A stretch of 45,137 bases of DNA from UBA7672 sp964550535 (GCA_964550535.1 CAZJZQ010000009.1:1-45137); one strand, 5' to 3'. Counted from the stretch's first letter, positions 36,078-44,986 are shown. Made by a program: numbers and translations. The notes: generated by a model not told the origin, from the letters alone.

Positions 36078-38135
36078 TTAAAAGCCCGCCCGCAACCCAA
36101 TCCTGAACCCGCGCCCCGCCATCGGCGCGACGTCCTTCAGCGGCGAAGCATGCAGCCGCACGTCTTCATCCGTGAGATTGCTCCCCTCAAGGATCAACGA
36201 CACACGGTCCGCCAGCTTCACATTCACCATCAGGCCCAGCGTCGTCCACGCATCGGTGGGCAGCTCATACGTCGCCACACGATCCTGCTCGTCCGACCAT
36301 CGCGCTTCCAGCCGCGCCGACACGCGGCCCGCCTCGGCCTCGACACCGAACGTCGCCGTCACCGGAGGAATGCGCGGCAGGTCGCCGCCATCCTTCAACT
36401 CGCCGCGCACAATGTCCGCCGCCGCGTCCGCCCTCCACGAAACGCCCATGATCTGCCCCAGCGCCAGCTCCGCTGTCGCCTCGGCGCCAACAAACTCCGC
36501 ATCCGCCTGCACCGCCTGGAACACGGGCAGCTCATGATCCTCTTCGCCGGTGGGCCGCAAATAGATGAAGTCCGAGAAATCAAAATGATAAATGCTGGCG
36601 CCCAGCTTCAGCGGCCCCGACACCCCCCAGGCCGACACCTCGACATTCACCCCTCTCTCCGTGCGCAGCGACGCGTCGCCGATTTCGTACTGCTGCGTCG
36701 CAAGGTGAGCGCCGTCCGCGAACAGCTCCACATCCGCAGGAGCCCGCTCGGTGCGATTGACGGACGCGCCGAGAAACAGGTTCTCCGTCACATGCCCATG
36801 CACGCCCATCGAGGCGTTGAGCGTATCGAAATCGCGGTCCCCGAACACGTCATTGTCCAGCTCGACACGATCATACCGCAGGCCGCCCTCGACGCCCCAC
36901 TCCCCGCGCTCGAACGACTCGAACAGGAATATTCCTCGATGCGTCGTCACCGTGGGAGAAACGAACGCCTCTTCGCCCACGGCCCGGAAGTCGCGCCGCG
37001 AAAGCTGCAACCCCGCGCTGCCATCAAGATCGCCGATCCCGTGCACGAACTCGACGCGCCCCTCGAAGCCTTGATTGGTGAACACCGTCGCGGGCTCGCC
37101 CGATCCCTCGACCTCGACATGCTCGTAATCCACCGCCGAGACTGACCCGTTCACCCGCTTCAGAGTGCTGTCGCGAATATCCAGACCTGCGCGCAAATCA
37201 TACCGCGTCTGCTTCATGCGGATGAAGGGCGAGCCCTCTTCGTGATCGTGGCCGTGATCGCCTTCCTCGCCCTCTTCATGGTGGTGATGCGCGCCGGGAA
37301 TCCCGTATTTGGAATCCATGTCGCGCACCGCGAACCCGATAAACCCGTCCTCGCCCAGCAGCGACAGGCCGCCGCTGATCGAGCTGGAGATCGCGAACGA
37401 GTTGGGCAGCACGCCTTCCGCGTGCTCATGCTCCTCATGCCCCTCGCCTTCCTCCTCCAGCTCCTCCTCATGCAGCGCGGAGGACTCCGCAAAACCGGGA
37501 ATGCTCAGATTGCCTGCCGTGCGCCACGCCCCCGACAACACGCCGGCCAGCGGCCCCACCGCCCCCTCGAACCGCGCCGCGCCCGTCTCGCCCTCATCCG
37601 CACCGGTGTAGCCGGCATAGGCGTTGGCGCTGAATGCACGCGACGGCTTCGTCTCCGCGATCAGCCCGTCGATCACATTGACCACGCCCCCGCTCGCCCC
37701 ACCGCCATAGGCCAGCGTCGCAGGTCCGCGCAGCACTTCGATCCGCTCAGCGCCGAGAGGATCGCCGGTCACCGCATGGTCCGGGCTCGCCGCCGACGCA
37801 TCGATCACCCCGATCCCGTTGGTGAGAACCTGCACCCGCTCGGCGCCAAGCCCGCGGATCACCGGCCGGCTCGCGCCCGGTCCAAACGCCGTGCTCGAAA
37901 CGCCCGGCAGCCCCTCCAGCGTATCGCCCAGCCCGCCGCCCAACCGCTCGATCACCGTGTCCTTGTCCAGAACCGTGGTGCTGGCGATCAACTCGTCGCT
38001 GCTCCGCGCCGGACCGATGCCGGTCACGACGATGACGTCCCGGGCGGCCTCCTGCGGGCCGCCCGGCGCCTCCTGCCCGTACGCTGCGCCCCCGCCCGCC
38101 ACTGCGCCCAAAGCCAGCAAAGCCGCGACCCGCAT
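36078..38135 (-). CDS. znuD: ZnuD-like TonB-dependent receptor with His/Glu-rich loops
   Basis: A 685-residue outer-membrane receptor, probably for zinc. A signal peptide ends near AYG-QE (residue 20). The plug starts at DVIVVTGIG and shows RPVIRGLGAERVQVLTNGI and IEVLRGPATLAYGGGASGGVV. Two surface loops are metal-binding by composition: residues 222-241 (HEEELEEEGEGHEEHEHAE) and 283-300 (HHHHEEGEEGDHGHDHEE). The barrel ends in RAGF. The layout, with His-rich segments in the loop after the first strands, is that of ZnuD. The start at 38135 has GGAGG about 9 nt upstream. A Zur-like palindrome sits just upstream, which supports zinc over other metals. Confidence 0.85.
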   Translation of the reverse strand: MRVAALLALGAVAGGGAAYGQEAPGGPQEAARDVIVVTGIGPARSSDELIASTTVLDKDTVIERLGGGLGDTLEGLPGVSSTAFGPGASRPVIRGLGAERVQVLTNGIGVIDASAASPDHAVTGDPLGAERIEVLRGPATLAYGGGASGGVVNVIDGLIAETKPSRAFSANAYAGYTGADEGETGAARFEGAVGPLAGVLSGAWRTAGNLSIPGFAESSALHEEELEEEGEGHEEHEHAEGVLPNSFAISSSISGGLSLLGEDGFIGFAVRDMDSKYGIPGAHHHHEEGEEGDHGHDHEEGSPFIRMKQTRYDLRAGLDIRDSTLKRVNGSVSAVDYEHVEVEGSGEPATVFTNQGFEGRVEFVHGIGDLDGSAGLQLSRRDFRAVGEEAFVSPTVTTHRGIFLFESFERGEWGVEGGLRYDRVELDNDVFGDRDFDTLNASMGVHGHVTENLFLGASVNRTERAPADVELFADGAHLATQQYEIGDASLRTERGVNVEVSAWGVSGPLKLGASIYHFDFSDFIYLRPTGEEDHELPVFQAVQADAEFVGAEATAELALGQIMGVSWRADAAADIVRGELKDGGDLPRIPPVTATFGVEAEAGRVSARLEARWSDEQDRVATYELPTDAWTTLGLMVNVKLADRVSLILEGSNLTDEDVRLHASPLKDVAPMAGRGFRIGLRAGF

Positions 38136-38151
38136 CTTCCGCCTCCACGCG

Positions 38152-38181
38152 ATGTTATAATATATCGATACTATATAACAT
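38152..38181 (-). promoter_or_regulatory. Zur-like operator palindrome upstream of the zinc receptor
   Basis: A 30-bp inverted repeat has arms ATGTTATAATATATC (38152-38166) and, on the other strand, ATGTTATATAGTATC (38181-38167), identical at 12 of 15 positions. ATGTTATAATAT matches the core of gammaproteobacterial and alphaproteobacterial Zur boxes as I recall them. It lies 17-46 nt before the receptor ATG and overlaps the AT-rich promoter region, as expected for repression by zinc-loaded Zur. Confidence 0.72.
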
Positions 38182-38274
38182 TCCGTTTGCGCAACCCCGC
38201 CGTAAAGCGCCCCCCCTCACTTCGCGCCGCAGTGCTTTGCCTTTAGGCTCTCCGCCTAACGGAGATCATCCCGA

Positions 38275-38922
38275 ATGCTGAAGCACCTCGCCAACGCGCT
38301 CACCCTGTTGCGTCTGGTCCTCGCCCCCGTCGTGGCCTGGGCGCTGTGGCAGGCGCTTGTGCTGAACGGCGACGGCGCACAGGCGGACAGCGACGCCTGG
38401 GCGCTCGCCGCCGCCGGCCTGTTCATCCTCGCCGCCCTCACCGACCTGTTCGACGGCATGGCGGCGCGCGCTTTCAACGGCGAGTCGAAGTTCGGCCGCA
38501 TCATCGACCCCATCGCCGACAAGCTGCTCGTCGGCCTGCCGCTCATCGTCATTGCTGGCTGCTTTGTGCGCACTGGATGGGACACCGGCGACCTGCTTAT
38601 CGCTATTCCCGTTGCGGTTATCGTTTTGCGCGACACCGCAATGACGGTAATCCGGCTCGCCGCACCTGACGGCGAAGGCGCGCGTGTCTCTACTCTGGCA
38701 AAATGGAAAACGACGTTGGAACTGCTCGTCGTCGGCAGCGCAGTGCTGGCGGCGGCCGCCGCTCCGCTCAGCAAATTGCTCGGCGCCGGAGATCGCTTCA
38801 CGCCGTCGCCGCTGATGTTTGCAACGTGGATCGGCGCGCTCATCCTCGCCGCCCTGCTCTCCGCCTGGACCGGCGCGCAATACCTACGCGCGCTCAAGGC
38901 GCCTGCGGCTCAGAGCCCGTAA
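38275..38922 (+). CDS. CDP-alcohol phosphatidyltransferase family membrane enzyme (PgsA-like)
   Basis: A 215-residue membrane enzyme that would transfer a phosphatidyl group from CDP-diacylglycerol to an alcohol such as glycerol-3-phosphate. The complete CDP-OH signature D57-x2-D60-G61-x2-A64-R65-x8-G74-x3-D78-x3-D82 is visible in TDLFDGMAARAFNGESKFG and the following RIIDPIAD. About five hydrophobic helices surround it. PgsA is the closest family by layout, but other alcohol acceptors are possible. It is a single-gene unit, divergent from the zinc receptor with 139 nt between starts. Confidence 0.82.
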   Translation: MLKHLANALTLLRLVLAPVVAWALWQALVLNGDGAQADSDAWALAAAGLFILAALTDLFDGMAARAFNGESKFGRIIDPIADKLLVGLPLIVIAGCFVRTGWDTGDLLIAIPVAVIVLRDTAMTVIRLAAPDGEGARVSTLAKWKTTLELLVVGSAVLAAAAAPLSKLLGAGDRFTPSPLMFATWIGALILAALLSAWTGAQYLRALKAPAAQSP

Positions 38923-39080
38923 CAAGGCCAACATCTAGACAACGGCAATAGGTGCGCATGGGGGATGCGCTGAAGCTTTCCGCAATGTTTGACCGCGCCT
39001 GGAACAAATTTTTCCCGGCCCTCTGGATTCTGCCCTTCCGGATTTCCAATTCAAAGCGATAGCACGTAAAGGGGGGGCGC

Positions 39081-39608
39081 ATGCGGTCGATATTGGGCTG
39101 GGTCAGCATCGCTGGAATCGCTGCGGCAGTGACGCTCGCGGCAGTTGTGATGCTCGGGGATTGGCCCTCATTCGGCGTACCTGATCCTGCCCCTGAAAGC
39201 ACGGCGGACCGGCTGGCGTTCGCGATGCGGTGGATGCTTGTTCCGGCGCTCACCTTGATGATGGGGCTGGGCGCCGCGCATTCGCAGCGCGCGCTCAATC
39301 CGCGCGCAACCAGTGGAGAACGCGCAGGCGCCGGACATTTTCTTGAGATCGTACTGCGCTACAACATAAACACCGTCGAACAATTCCTGCTCGCGCTGGC
39401 TGCGTGGACCGGTCTTGCGCTCACCTTGCCGCCCGATCAGCTCGATCTGATTCCGCGTGCAGCGGTGCTGTTCGGCGTCGGACGCGTGCTCTTCTTCTGG
39501 GGTTATCTGTGGACGCCCCCGGCGCGGCTCCTCGGCATGGGACTGACAGCGTATCCGACTTACGCCGCCCTGCTCTGGCTCGCATGGAATGTGGTGGCGC
39601 AGGCATGA
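39081..39608 (+). CDS. MAPEG-family membrane protein
   Basis: A 175-residue four-helix membrane protein of the MAPEG family (membrane-associated proteins in eicosanoid and glutathione metabolism). The core motif NINTVEQFLLALAAW (95-109) gives the NTxEQ signature, preceded by a polar ER/HF segment, and R-x-x-Y in the last helices is in place. Bacterial members bind glutathione in some cases, but their roles are poorly known. GGGGGGG lies just before the ATG. The stop overlaps the start of the next small membrane protein by 4 nt (ATGA), so the two are translationally coupled. Confidence 0.78.
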   Translation: MRSILGWVSIAGIAAAVTLAAVVMLGDWPSFGVPDPAPESTADRLAFAMRWMLVPALTLMMGLGAAHSQRALNPRATSGERAGAGHFLEIVLRYNINTVEQFLLALAAWTGLALTLPPDQLDLIPRAAVLFGVGRVLFFWGYLWTPPARLLGMGLTAYPTYAALLWLAWNVVAQA

Positions 39609-39880
39609 CTTGGGCGACACCGGTATTGTGGATTGGCAGCGTTGCGCTCGCGCTGTTTGCGGTGGACAGGCTGTTGCTGTGGACCGAGACGCGGGGCTGG
39701 ATTTACTGGCGCAAAACCAAACGCAAGACGAGTGGGCTTGGCGCCGGCCTGATGCAGCTGAACACGATCTTTGATCCCTCAACCACGCACGCCGTCGAGG
39801 TGCGACAGGAGCGCGAGGTCGAGGAGAAGAAGAACGGCGACGACGATGCTCAGCGGCCGCCCGGCGACAGTATCAGTTGA
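39605..39880 (+). CDS. Small single-helix membrane protein, possibly DUF6191-like
   Basis: A 91-residue protein. One N-terminal helix (about 5-24, ATPVLWIGSVALALFAVDRL) is followed by a basic stretch (WRKTKRKT), a segment MQLNTIFDPSTTHAVEVRQE and an acidic, Glu/Asp-rich tail. The FxPsxxHaVE pattern resembles what I recall of DUF6191, with low certainty. It overlaps the MAPEG gene by 4 nt. With the helix N-terminal and the basic patch after it, the tail is probably cytoplasmic. No function is known. Confidence 0.68.
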   Translation: MTWATPVLWIGSVALALFAVDRLLLWTETRGWIYWRKTKRKTSGLGAGLMQLNTIFDPSTTHAVEVRQEREVEEKKNGDDDAQRPPGDSIS

Positions 39881-40215
39881 GCATCGGCGCCCAAGACGCC
39901 TGCGGTTCAGCCCCCGCCTGAAACGGCGGCCCAGCCGCCCGGAACGTAAGCGGCCGCGCCTGCGGGGGGAAGCAGGCGCGGCCAATGCGGCCGGCGCGCA
40001 GGAGGGGGACTTCGCGGCGCCAACCTTTCAGAGCACGGGGACGGCAGGAGAAGCAGAAGGCCCGTCGCTCATGTGCTAATAGACTACACCAAGGTAAAGG
40101 GATGGTTAACGTGAAGCGCCAACAGGTTAGCATTTATGATTTTTGCTATCAGCAAACTTATGCCGCGCGGACGGCGCCCTGGCCCGATGAAAACGCGCAG
40201 AAAAAGTCCCGCCGG
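39881..40215. other. 335-nt gap with a long perfect hairpin
   Basis: No convincing gene lies here. A 12-bp perfect stem, GGCCGCGCCTGC (39952-39963) with GCAGGCGCGGCC (39972-39983), encloses an 8-nt GGGGGGAA loop. No T-run follows on either strand. A further GC-rich inverted pair (CGCC/GGCG) lies just before it. From about 40075 the base composition turns AT-rich. The gap separates the rightward MAPEG pair from the leftward chemoreceptor, so it must hold two transcript ends. Confidence 0.5.
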
Positions 40216-41565
40216 TCAGGCTGCCCGGATGGTTCGCAGGAAAGCGTCCACCTGTTCGCGTAGCCGGCCGGCCTGCCGCCCCAGTTCGGACGAGGCGTCC
40301 ACCACTTGAGCGGCGGCATCCCCGGTTTCCGAAGCTTCGCGCTGGACCAGCGTGATGTTGCGGGTGACGTCCTGCGTCCCCGCCGCTGCTTCGTTTGTGT
40401 TGCGCGCGATCTCGCGCGTTGTCGCCGTCTGCTCCTCGACCGCCGCGTTGATTGCGGCTGACACGCTGTCGATCTCGTTGATCGTTTCCTGGATCGCGCC
40501 GATTGCATCAACGGAGGCGCGCGTGATCGCCTGCATGGAAGCGATCTGTGCGGCAATATCATCGGTGGCCCGCGCGGTCTGACCGGCCAGCGATTTCACT
40601 TCTGAAGCAACGACCGCGAAGCCGCGTCCCGCTTCGCCCGCTCGCGCCGATTCGATAGTGGCGTTGAGAGCCAGCAAATTGGTTTGCGCGGCGATGTCCG
40701 AAATCATCGAGACGACTTCGCCGATCTTGTCGGCGGCGCAGGACAGTTCCGAGATCGTCTGGTTGGTCGATTTCGCCTTTACGACGGCGCTGGATGCGAT
40801 GCGTGAAGCATGGCCCGCCTGCCCCGAAATCTCGGTGACCGAACGCCCCATCTCCTCAGCCGAAGTCGCAACGAGGCAAACATTGCTGGTCGCTTGCTCG
40901 GCTGCGGCCGAAACCGCTATCGCCTTGCCCGTGGTCGATTCCGCAATCGACGACATGGTGCGCGCGGTTTGCTCCAGTTGAGTCGCCGAGCTGGCCACCG
41001 CTGTCACGATCTCGCCGACTGTGGACTCAAACGTCCGGGCGATGTCCTGAACCGCGCGCTGTTTCGCTGCTTCGCTTTCCTCAAGATAGATCGAAACCGC
41101 GAAGTCCATATCCAGCATCGCCGCACGGAGAAAGGCCGTGGTCAACCGCTGCATGCGCGACTCCCGCGCCTTGGCGTCCCTGATTTTCTGACATCCGGCG
41201 CTGATCTGCGCGATCACGCGGGTGATGATGAAATTGTACCCGCCGATATACCAGCGCGGCTCCAGGCCGATGCGCGCATGCGTCTGCCCGATGCGCCGGA
41301 CCGAGTGAACATAGGTTTCGGAAAAATCCCCGCGCAGGATCAGCGACCAGTGCTCAATCTGCTTCTGGCTGGCGTGCGTCATCGCGCTGCCGGTGGAGAA
41401 GAACTTCGCCACCTGCGGCCACTGGCGGATGTGCTGATAGAACTGCTCCATGATGCCGGGCAGCGCACTTTCGACCAGCGGCGCAACTTCCCGCAGGGCC
41501 TTCTGCGCATCATGATCCAGCTGGATAAAGCGCAGACGTTCTGCGATATCGACTTTGACGCTCAT
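40216..41565 (-). CDS. Globin-coupled methyl-accepting chemotaxis protein (soluble)
   Basis: A 449-residue sensor. The N-terminal protoglobin-like domain (about 8-160) contains FYQHIRQWPQVAKFF, HWSLILRGDFSETYVHSVRRIG and QTHARIGLEPRWYIGGYNF, where the His of QTHARIG is the expected proximal haem ligand. The C-terminal signalling domain has the hairpin tip QTNLLALNATIESARAGEAG and GRGFAVVASEVKSLA, which contacts CheA/CheW. There is no membrane helix and no HAMP domain, so it is a cytoplasmic oxygen-type sensor (HemAT/GcHK-like layout). The ATG at 41565 has GGAG 6 nt upstream. No other che gene is in the window. Confidence 0.9.
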   Translation of the reverse strand: MSVKVDIAERLRFIQLDHDAQKALREVAPLVESALPGIMEQFYQHIRQWPQVAKFFSTGSAMTHASQKQIEHWSLILRGDFSETYVHSVRRIGQTHARIGLEPRWYIGGYNFIITRVIAQISAGCQKIRDAKARESRMQRLTTAFLRAAMLDMDFAVSIYLEESEAAKQRAVQDIARTFESTVGEIVTAVASSATQLEQTARTMSSIAESTTGKAIAVSAAAEQATSNVCLVATSAEEMGRSVTEISGQAGHASRIASSAVVKAKSTNQTISELSCAADKIGEVVSMISDIAAQTNLLALNATIESARAGEAGRGFAVVASEVKSLAGQTARATDDIAAQIASMQAITRASVDAIGAIQETINEIDSVSAAINAAVEEQTATTREIARNTNEAAAGTQDVTRNITLVQREASETGDAAAQVVDASSELGRQAGRLREQVDAFLRTIRAA

Positions 41566-41678
41566 GAAGGCTCCGCACATGTCCAGCCGCCGATAGCGGA
41601 CTACTGCTCTGATTGCTGACGTGCGTGGATTGTCGGAAGATTAATTACCCGCGCTCGCGCGCCAGCAAAATGTCGCAG

Positions 41679-42572
41679 TCAAAGACCATTCACCTGACCA
41701 CGCAGGAATTGCTGGATAGCCGAGAAGTCCTTGCCGCCATATCCCAGACGCTCGAACAAGGCGTAGAGCGCTTCGGCCTGCGAACCCAGCGGAATGGATG
41801 CACCGGCGCGCGACGCCGCCTCCTGCGCCAGCCGCAAATCCTTCAGCATCATCGCGCTCGCGAAGCCGCCCTCATACCCCCGGTCCGCCGGCGTCTGCGG
41901 CCCGACGCCCGGCCACGGCGTATAGGTGGAGAGCGACCAGCAATTGCCGGAACTCTTGCTCGCGATCTCGAAGAAGTGATCCGGCGCCAGCCCCAGCTTC
42001 TCCGCCAGAGCAAACGCCTCGCATGTGCCGATCATCGAAATGCCCAGCAGCATGTTGTTGCAGATCTTCGCCGCCTGGCCCGCGCCATGATCGCCCGCAC
42101 GGATCGTCACGCGGCTCATCGGCTTCAGCGCTTCTTCCACCGCCGCGAAGTCCGCATCATCGCACCCGGTCATAAAAGCCAGCGTCCCCGCCTCAGCCGC
42201 AGCCGTGCCGCCGGAGACAGGCGCATCCGCAAACCGGAAGCCCGCCGCCTTCGCCTGCCCCGCCACCGCGCGCGCGCTGTCAACATCAATGGTCGAGCAG
42301 TCGATCAGCAACGCAGACTTCGGCGCGTTCGGAATGATCTCCTCGCCATAGACTTTCCGCACATGCGGACCGGCGGGCAACATGGTGATGACGGCGTCCG
42401 CGTCTTTCACCACGTCCGCGACGCTCGACCCCGCGCTGCATCCCGCCGCCACCGCCCTCGCAACAGCAGCGGCGTTCAGGTCGAACGCAACAACATCGCG
42501 CCCGGCCTTCGCCTGGCTCGCCGCCATCCCCCCGCCCATATTCCCAAGACCAATGAATGCGATGCGGGTCAT
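41679..42572 (-). CDS. mmsB: 3-hydroxyisobutyrate dehydrogenase
   Basis: A 297-residue enzyme that oxidises 3-hydroxyisobutyrate to methylmalonate semialdehyde in valine breakdown. The Rossmann loop is AFIGLGNMGGGMA. The substrate loop DAPVSGGTAAAEAGTLAF and the catalytic-lysine segment GAGQAAKICNNMLLG are intact, as is the C-terminal YEGGFASAMMLKDL. The ATG at 42572 is chosen; upstream in-frame sequence is not conserved. It follows mmsA after 63 nt on the same strand, which supports the assignment: the mmsAB order of Pseudomonas. Confidence 0.9.
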   Translation of the reverse strand: MTRIAFIGLGNMGGGMAASQAKAGRDVVAFDLNAAAVARAVAAGCSAGSSVADVVKDADAVITMLPAGPHVRKVYGEEIIPNAPKSALLIDCSTIDVDSARAVAGQAKAAGFRFADAPVSGGTAAAEAGTLAFMTGCDDADFAAVEEALKPMSRVTIRAGDHGAGQAAKICNNMLLGISMIGTCEAFALAEKLGLAPDHFFEIASKSSGNCWSLSTYTPWPGVGPQTPADRGYEGGFASAMMLKDLRLAQEAASRAGASIPLGSQAEALYALFERLGYGGKDFSAIQQFLRGQVNGL

Positions 42573-42635
42573 GATTGAAACTCCCATTGCAACGGCTACC
42601 GCCGGGCCGCCGGACAGCACCTCGACGAGGTGGGA

Positions 42636-44147
42636 TCACCGCATCGTCGGAATGACGAAGCTCGAATCCCCAACATCGCCTTCCGGCCAGCGGGCGGTGA
42701 CGGTCTTGATCTTCGTCCAGAATTTCACGCCCTCCATGCCGTGCTGGTTGGTGTCGCCAAAGGCGGAACGCTTCCAGCCGCCAAAGGTGTGATACGCCAC
42801 CGGCACCGGGATCGGCACGTTGATGCCCACCATGCCCACATTCACCTTCGCCGCGAACTCACGCGCCGCGCGGCCGTTGCGCGTGAAGATCGCGACGCCA
42901 TTGCCATACTGGTGCTTGCTTGGCAGCGCGACCGCCTCCTCGAACGTTTCCACCCGCACGATCTGCAACACGGGCCCGAATATCTCCTCGTGATACGTCT
43001 TCATCCCCGGCTTCACATTGTCGAACAGCGAGGGCCCGATAAAGAACCCGTTCTCATATCCCTGTAATTTGAAACCGCGCCCGTCGACCACCAGTTCCGC
43101 GCCTTCATCCACGCCCGTCTGGATATAGCCCGCGATCTTGTCGCGATGCGCCTGGTTCACCACCGGCCCATACTGCGCGCCCGGATCGGTGGAGACGCCC
43201 ACCTTCAGCGCCCCGATCTCCGCGATCATCCGCTCGCGCAGCTCGTCCGCCGTGCGCTTGCCCACCGGCACAACCACCGGCAGCGCCATGCACCGCTCGC
43301 CCGCGGAGCCAAAGGCCGCACCCGCCAGATCCTTCACCACCTGATCCATGTCGGCGTCCGGCAGAACGACGCCGTGGTTCTTCGCCCCGCCCATCGCCTG
43401 CACGCGCTTCCCCGCCGCCGCGCCGCGCTGATAGATATAGTGCGCGATATCCGACGAGCCGACAAAGCTTACCGCCTTGATCTCCGGATGATCGAGGATC
43501 GCATCCACCGCAACCTTGTCGCCATGCACCACGTTCAGAACGCCGGTCGCGTCGATGCCCGCCGCCTGCCCCGCCTCGATGAACAATTCGGCCAGCCGGA
43601 CCGGCACGCTGGGATCGCGCTCCGAAGGCTTCAGCACGAACGTGTTGCCCACGGCGATCGCCACGCCGAACATCCACATCGGAATCATCGCCGGAAAGTT
43701 GAACGGCGTGATGCCCGCGACAACGCCCAGCGGCTGGCGCATCGAATAGACATCGATCCCCGGCCCCGCGCCCTCGGTGTATTCGCCTTTCAACGCATGG
43801 GGGATGCCGCACGCAAACTCGATCACTTCCAGCCCGCGCTGGATATCGCCCTTCGAGTCGGCGATCACCTTGCCATGCTCGGACGAGAGCAACTCGGCCA
43901 GCGGCTGCATGTTCGCCTCGACCAGCCGCTTGAACTCGAACATCACGCGCGCGCGCCGCTGCGGGTTCACGCCCGCCCAACCGGGAAGCGCCTTCAGCGC
44001 CGCCTGCACCGCCGCATCCACATCGGCCGGCGCCGCCAGTCCGACCTTCGCCTGCACCTCGCCCGTATTGGGGTTGAACACATCGCCATCCCGGCCCGAT
44101 CCAGCCTTGGCGCGCCGTCCCCCGGCAAAGCCCTCGATGCGTCTCAT
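42636..44147 (-). CDS. mmsA: Methylmalonate-semialdehyde dehydrogenase (CoA-acylating)
   Basis: A 503-residue aldehyde dehydrogenase that converts methylmalonate semialdehyde to propionyl-CoA with NAD and CoA. Visible features are PFNFPAMIPMWMFGVAIAVGN (148-168, cofactor pocket, key residues Asn150 and Met159), KPSERDPS, VSFVGSSDIA and the nucleophile Cys286 in SAGERCMAL. The Glu usual at the general-base position in other ALDHs is absent here (MGGAKNHGVV), as is typical of MmsA. The ATG at 44147 has GGGAG about 10 nt upstream and is used over longer frames. It is the first gene of the mmsAB operon. Confidence 0.93.
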   Translation of the reverse strand: MRRIEGFAGGRRAKAGSGRDGDVFNPNTGEVQAKVGLAAPADVDAAVQAALKALPGWAGVNPQRRARVMFEFKRLVEANMQPLAELLSSEHGKVIADSKGDIQRGLEVIEFACGIPHALKGEYTEGAGPGIDVYSMRQPLGVVAGITPFNFPAMIPMWMFGVAIAVGNTFVLKPSERDPSVPVRLAELFIEAGQAAGIDATGVLNVVHGDKVAVDAILDHPEIKAVSFVGSSDIAHYIYQRGAAAGKRVQAMGGAKNHGVVLPDADMDQVVKDLAGAAFGSAGERCMALPVVVPVGKRTADELRERMIAEIGALKVGVSTDPGAQYGPVVNQAHRDKIAGYIQTGVDEGAELVVDGRGFKLQGYENGFFIGPSLFDNVKPGMKTYHEEIFGPVLQIVRVETFEEAVALPSKHQYGNGVAIFTRNGRAAREFAAKVNVGMVGINVPIPVPVAYHTFGGWKRSAFGDTNQHGMEGVKFWTKIKTVTARWPEGDVGDSSFVIPTMR

Positions 44148-44225
44148 TATGGCGTAACTCCCTGTAGGCGATTGTGATAGCGCTGACGCCTTGACCTCGC
44201 CAGTCAAAGCCTCCACCTCCCGGCC

Positions 44226-44903
44226 ATGCAACCTTCCCCAGCGCCAACCCGCTTCCGCCTCCCGCGCAAGCCGTCCGCAGTCGTCTTCGACCTCGACGGC
44301 ACGCTGATCGACTCGGAAGCGCTGGTTCACGAAGGTTACATGGCCGCGGCCAGACATTTCCGCGTGGCGCTCAGCGACGATCAATTCCTCGCGATGGTGG
44401 GCAAGCACAAGGAAGCGTCCAACGCCCTGCTGCGCTCATATTTCGGCGCCGATTTCCCGCTCGACGCTTTCCAGCTCCAGGTTTCGGCCGCCATCGGCGA
44501 CCGCGCGGCGCCCCTCAAGTCTGGAGCGCTCGAACTGATGGCCCACCTCGACGGCGCCGGCCTGCCCTTTGCGCTGTGCACCTCATCGAACATCAACTGG
44601 GTGAACCGTCACTTCCTGGCCCACAGTCTCGGCGGCCGCTTCCGCCACATCGTCACCCGCGCCGATGTGACCAACGGCAAGCCGCACCCCGAGCCCTACC
44701 TCAAAGCCGCCGCCCATCTCGGCCACGATCCCGCCGCGATACTGGCCCTGGAAGATTCCGCCACTGGCCTCGAAGCCGCCCACGCCGCCGGGATGATGGC
44801 CGTGCTGATCCCCGACCTTCTGCACCCCACAGACCTCTGCCGCGCCCGCGCGATCCACGTCGCGGCCTCGCTGCATGATGTGGTGGAGATGGTGGCGGGG
44901 TGA
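44226..44903 (+). CDS. HAD-superfamily phosphatase (phosphoglycolate phosphatase-like)
   Basis: A 225-residue HAD hydrolase of subfamily IA. Motif I is VVFDLDGTLIDSEA with Asp22 as nucleophile and Asp24 as acid/base. Motif II is CTSSN, motif III is the Lys of GKPHPEPYL, and motif IV is LALEDSATGLEAA, which also holds the metal-binding acid. The cap domain is alpha-helical. The pattern EDSxxG with GKPxPE is that of beta-phosphoglucomutase/sugar-phosphatase-type HADs, so the substrate is uncertain. It is divergent from mmsA with 78 nt between starts. Confidence 0.85.
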   Translation: MQPSPAPTRFRLPRKPSAVVFDLDGTLIDSEALVHEGYMAAARHFRVALSDDQFLAMVGKHKEASNALLRSYFGADFPLDAFQLQVSAAIGDRAAPLKSGALELMAHLDGAGLPFALCTSSNINWVNRHFLAHSLGGRFRHIVTRADVTNGKPHPEPYLKAAAHLGHDPAAILALEDSATGLEAAHAAGMMAVLIPDLLHPTDLCRARAIHVAASLHDVVEMVAG

Positions 44904-44986
44904 GCCGGCGTTGCGGCGCTCATCCCAAACCTTGACCCCTCCCGCCAAACCCTGTCCTCTCCCGCGAAAGCCAAGAGGACTCCCCC

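Noticed and set aside
40102..40263. A 53-codon plus-strand frame (MVNVKRQQVS...) with AAAGGG upstream
   Set aside because: It runs into the end of the chemoreceptor gene on the other strand and has no recognisable feature; support is too weak to call a gene.
42618..42632. Short CACCTC/GAGGTG hairpin between mmsA and mmsB
   Set aside because: 6-bp stem with a 3-nt loop and no T-run; too small to call a terminator in this GC context.
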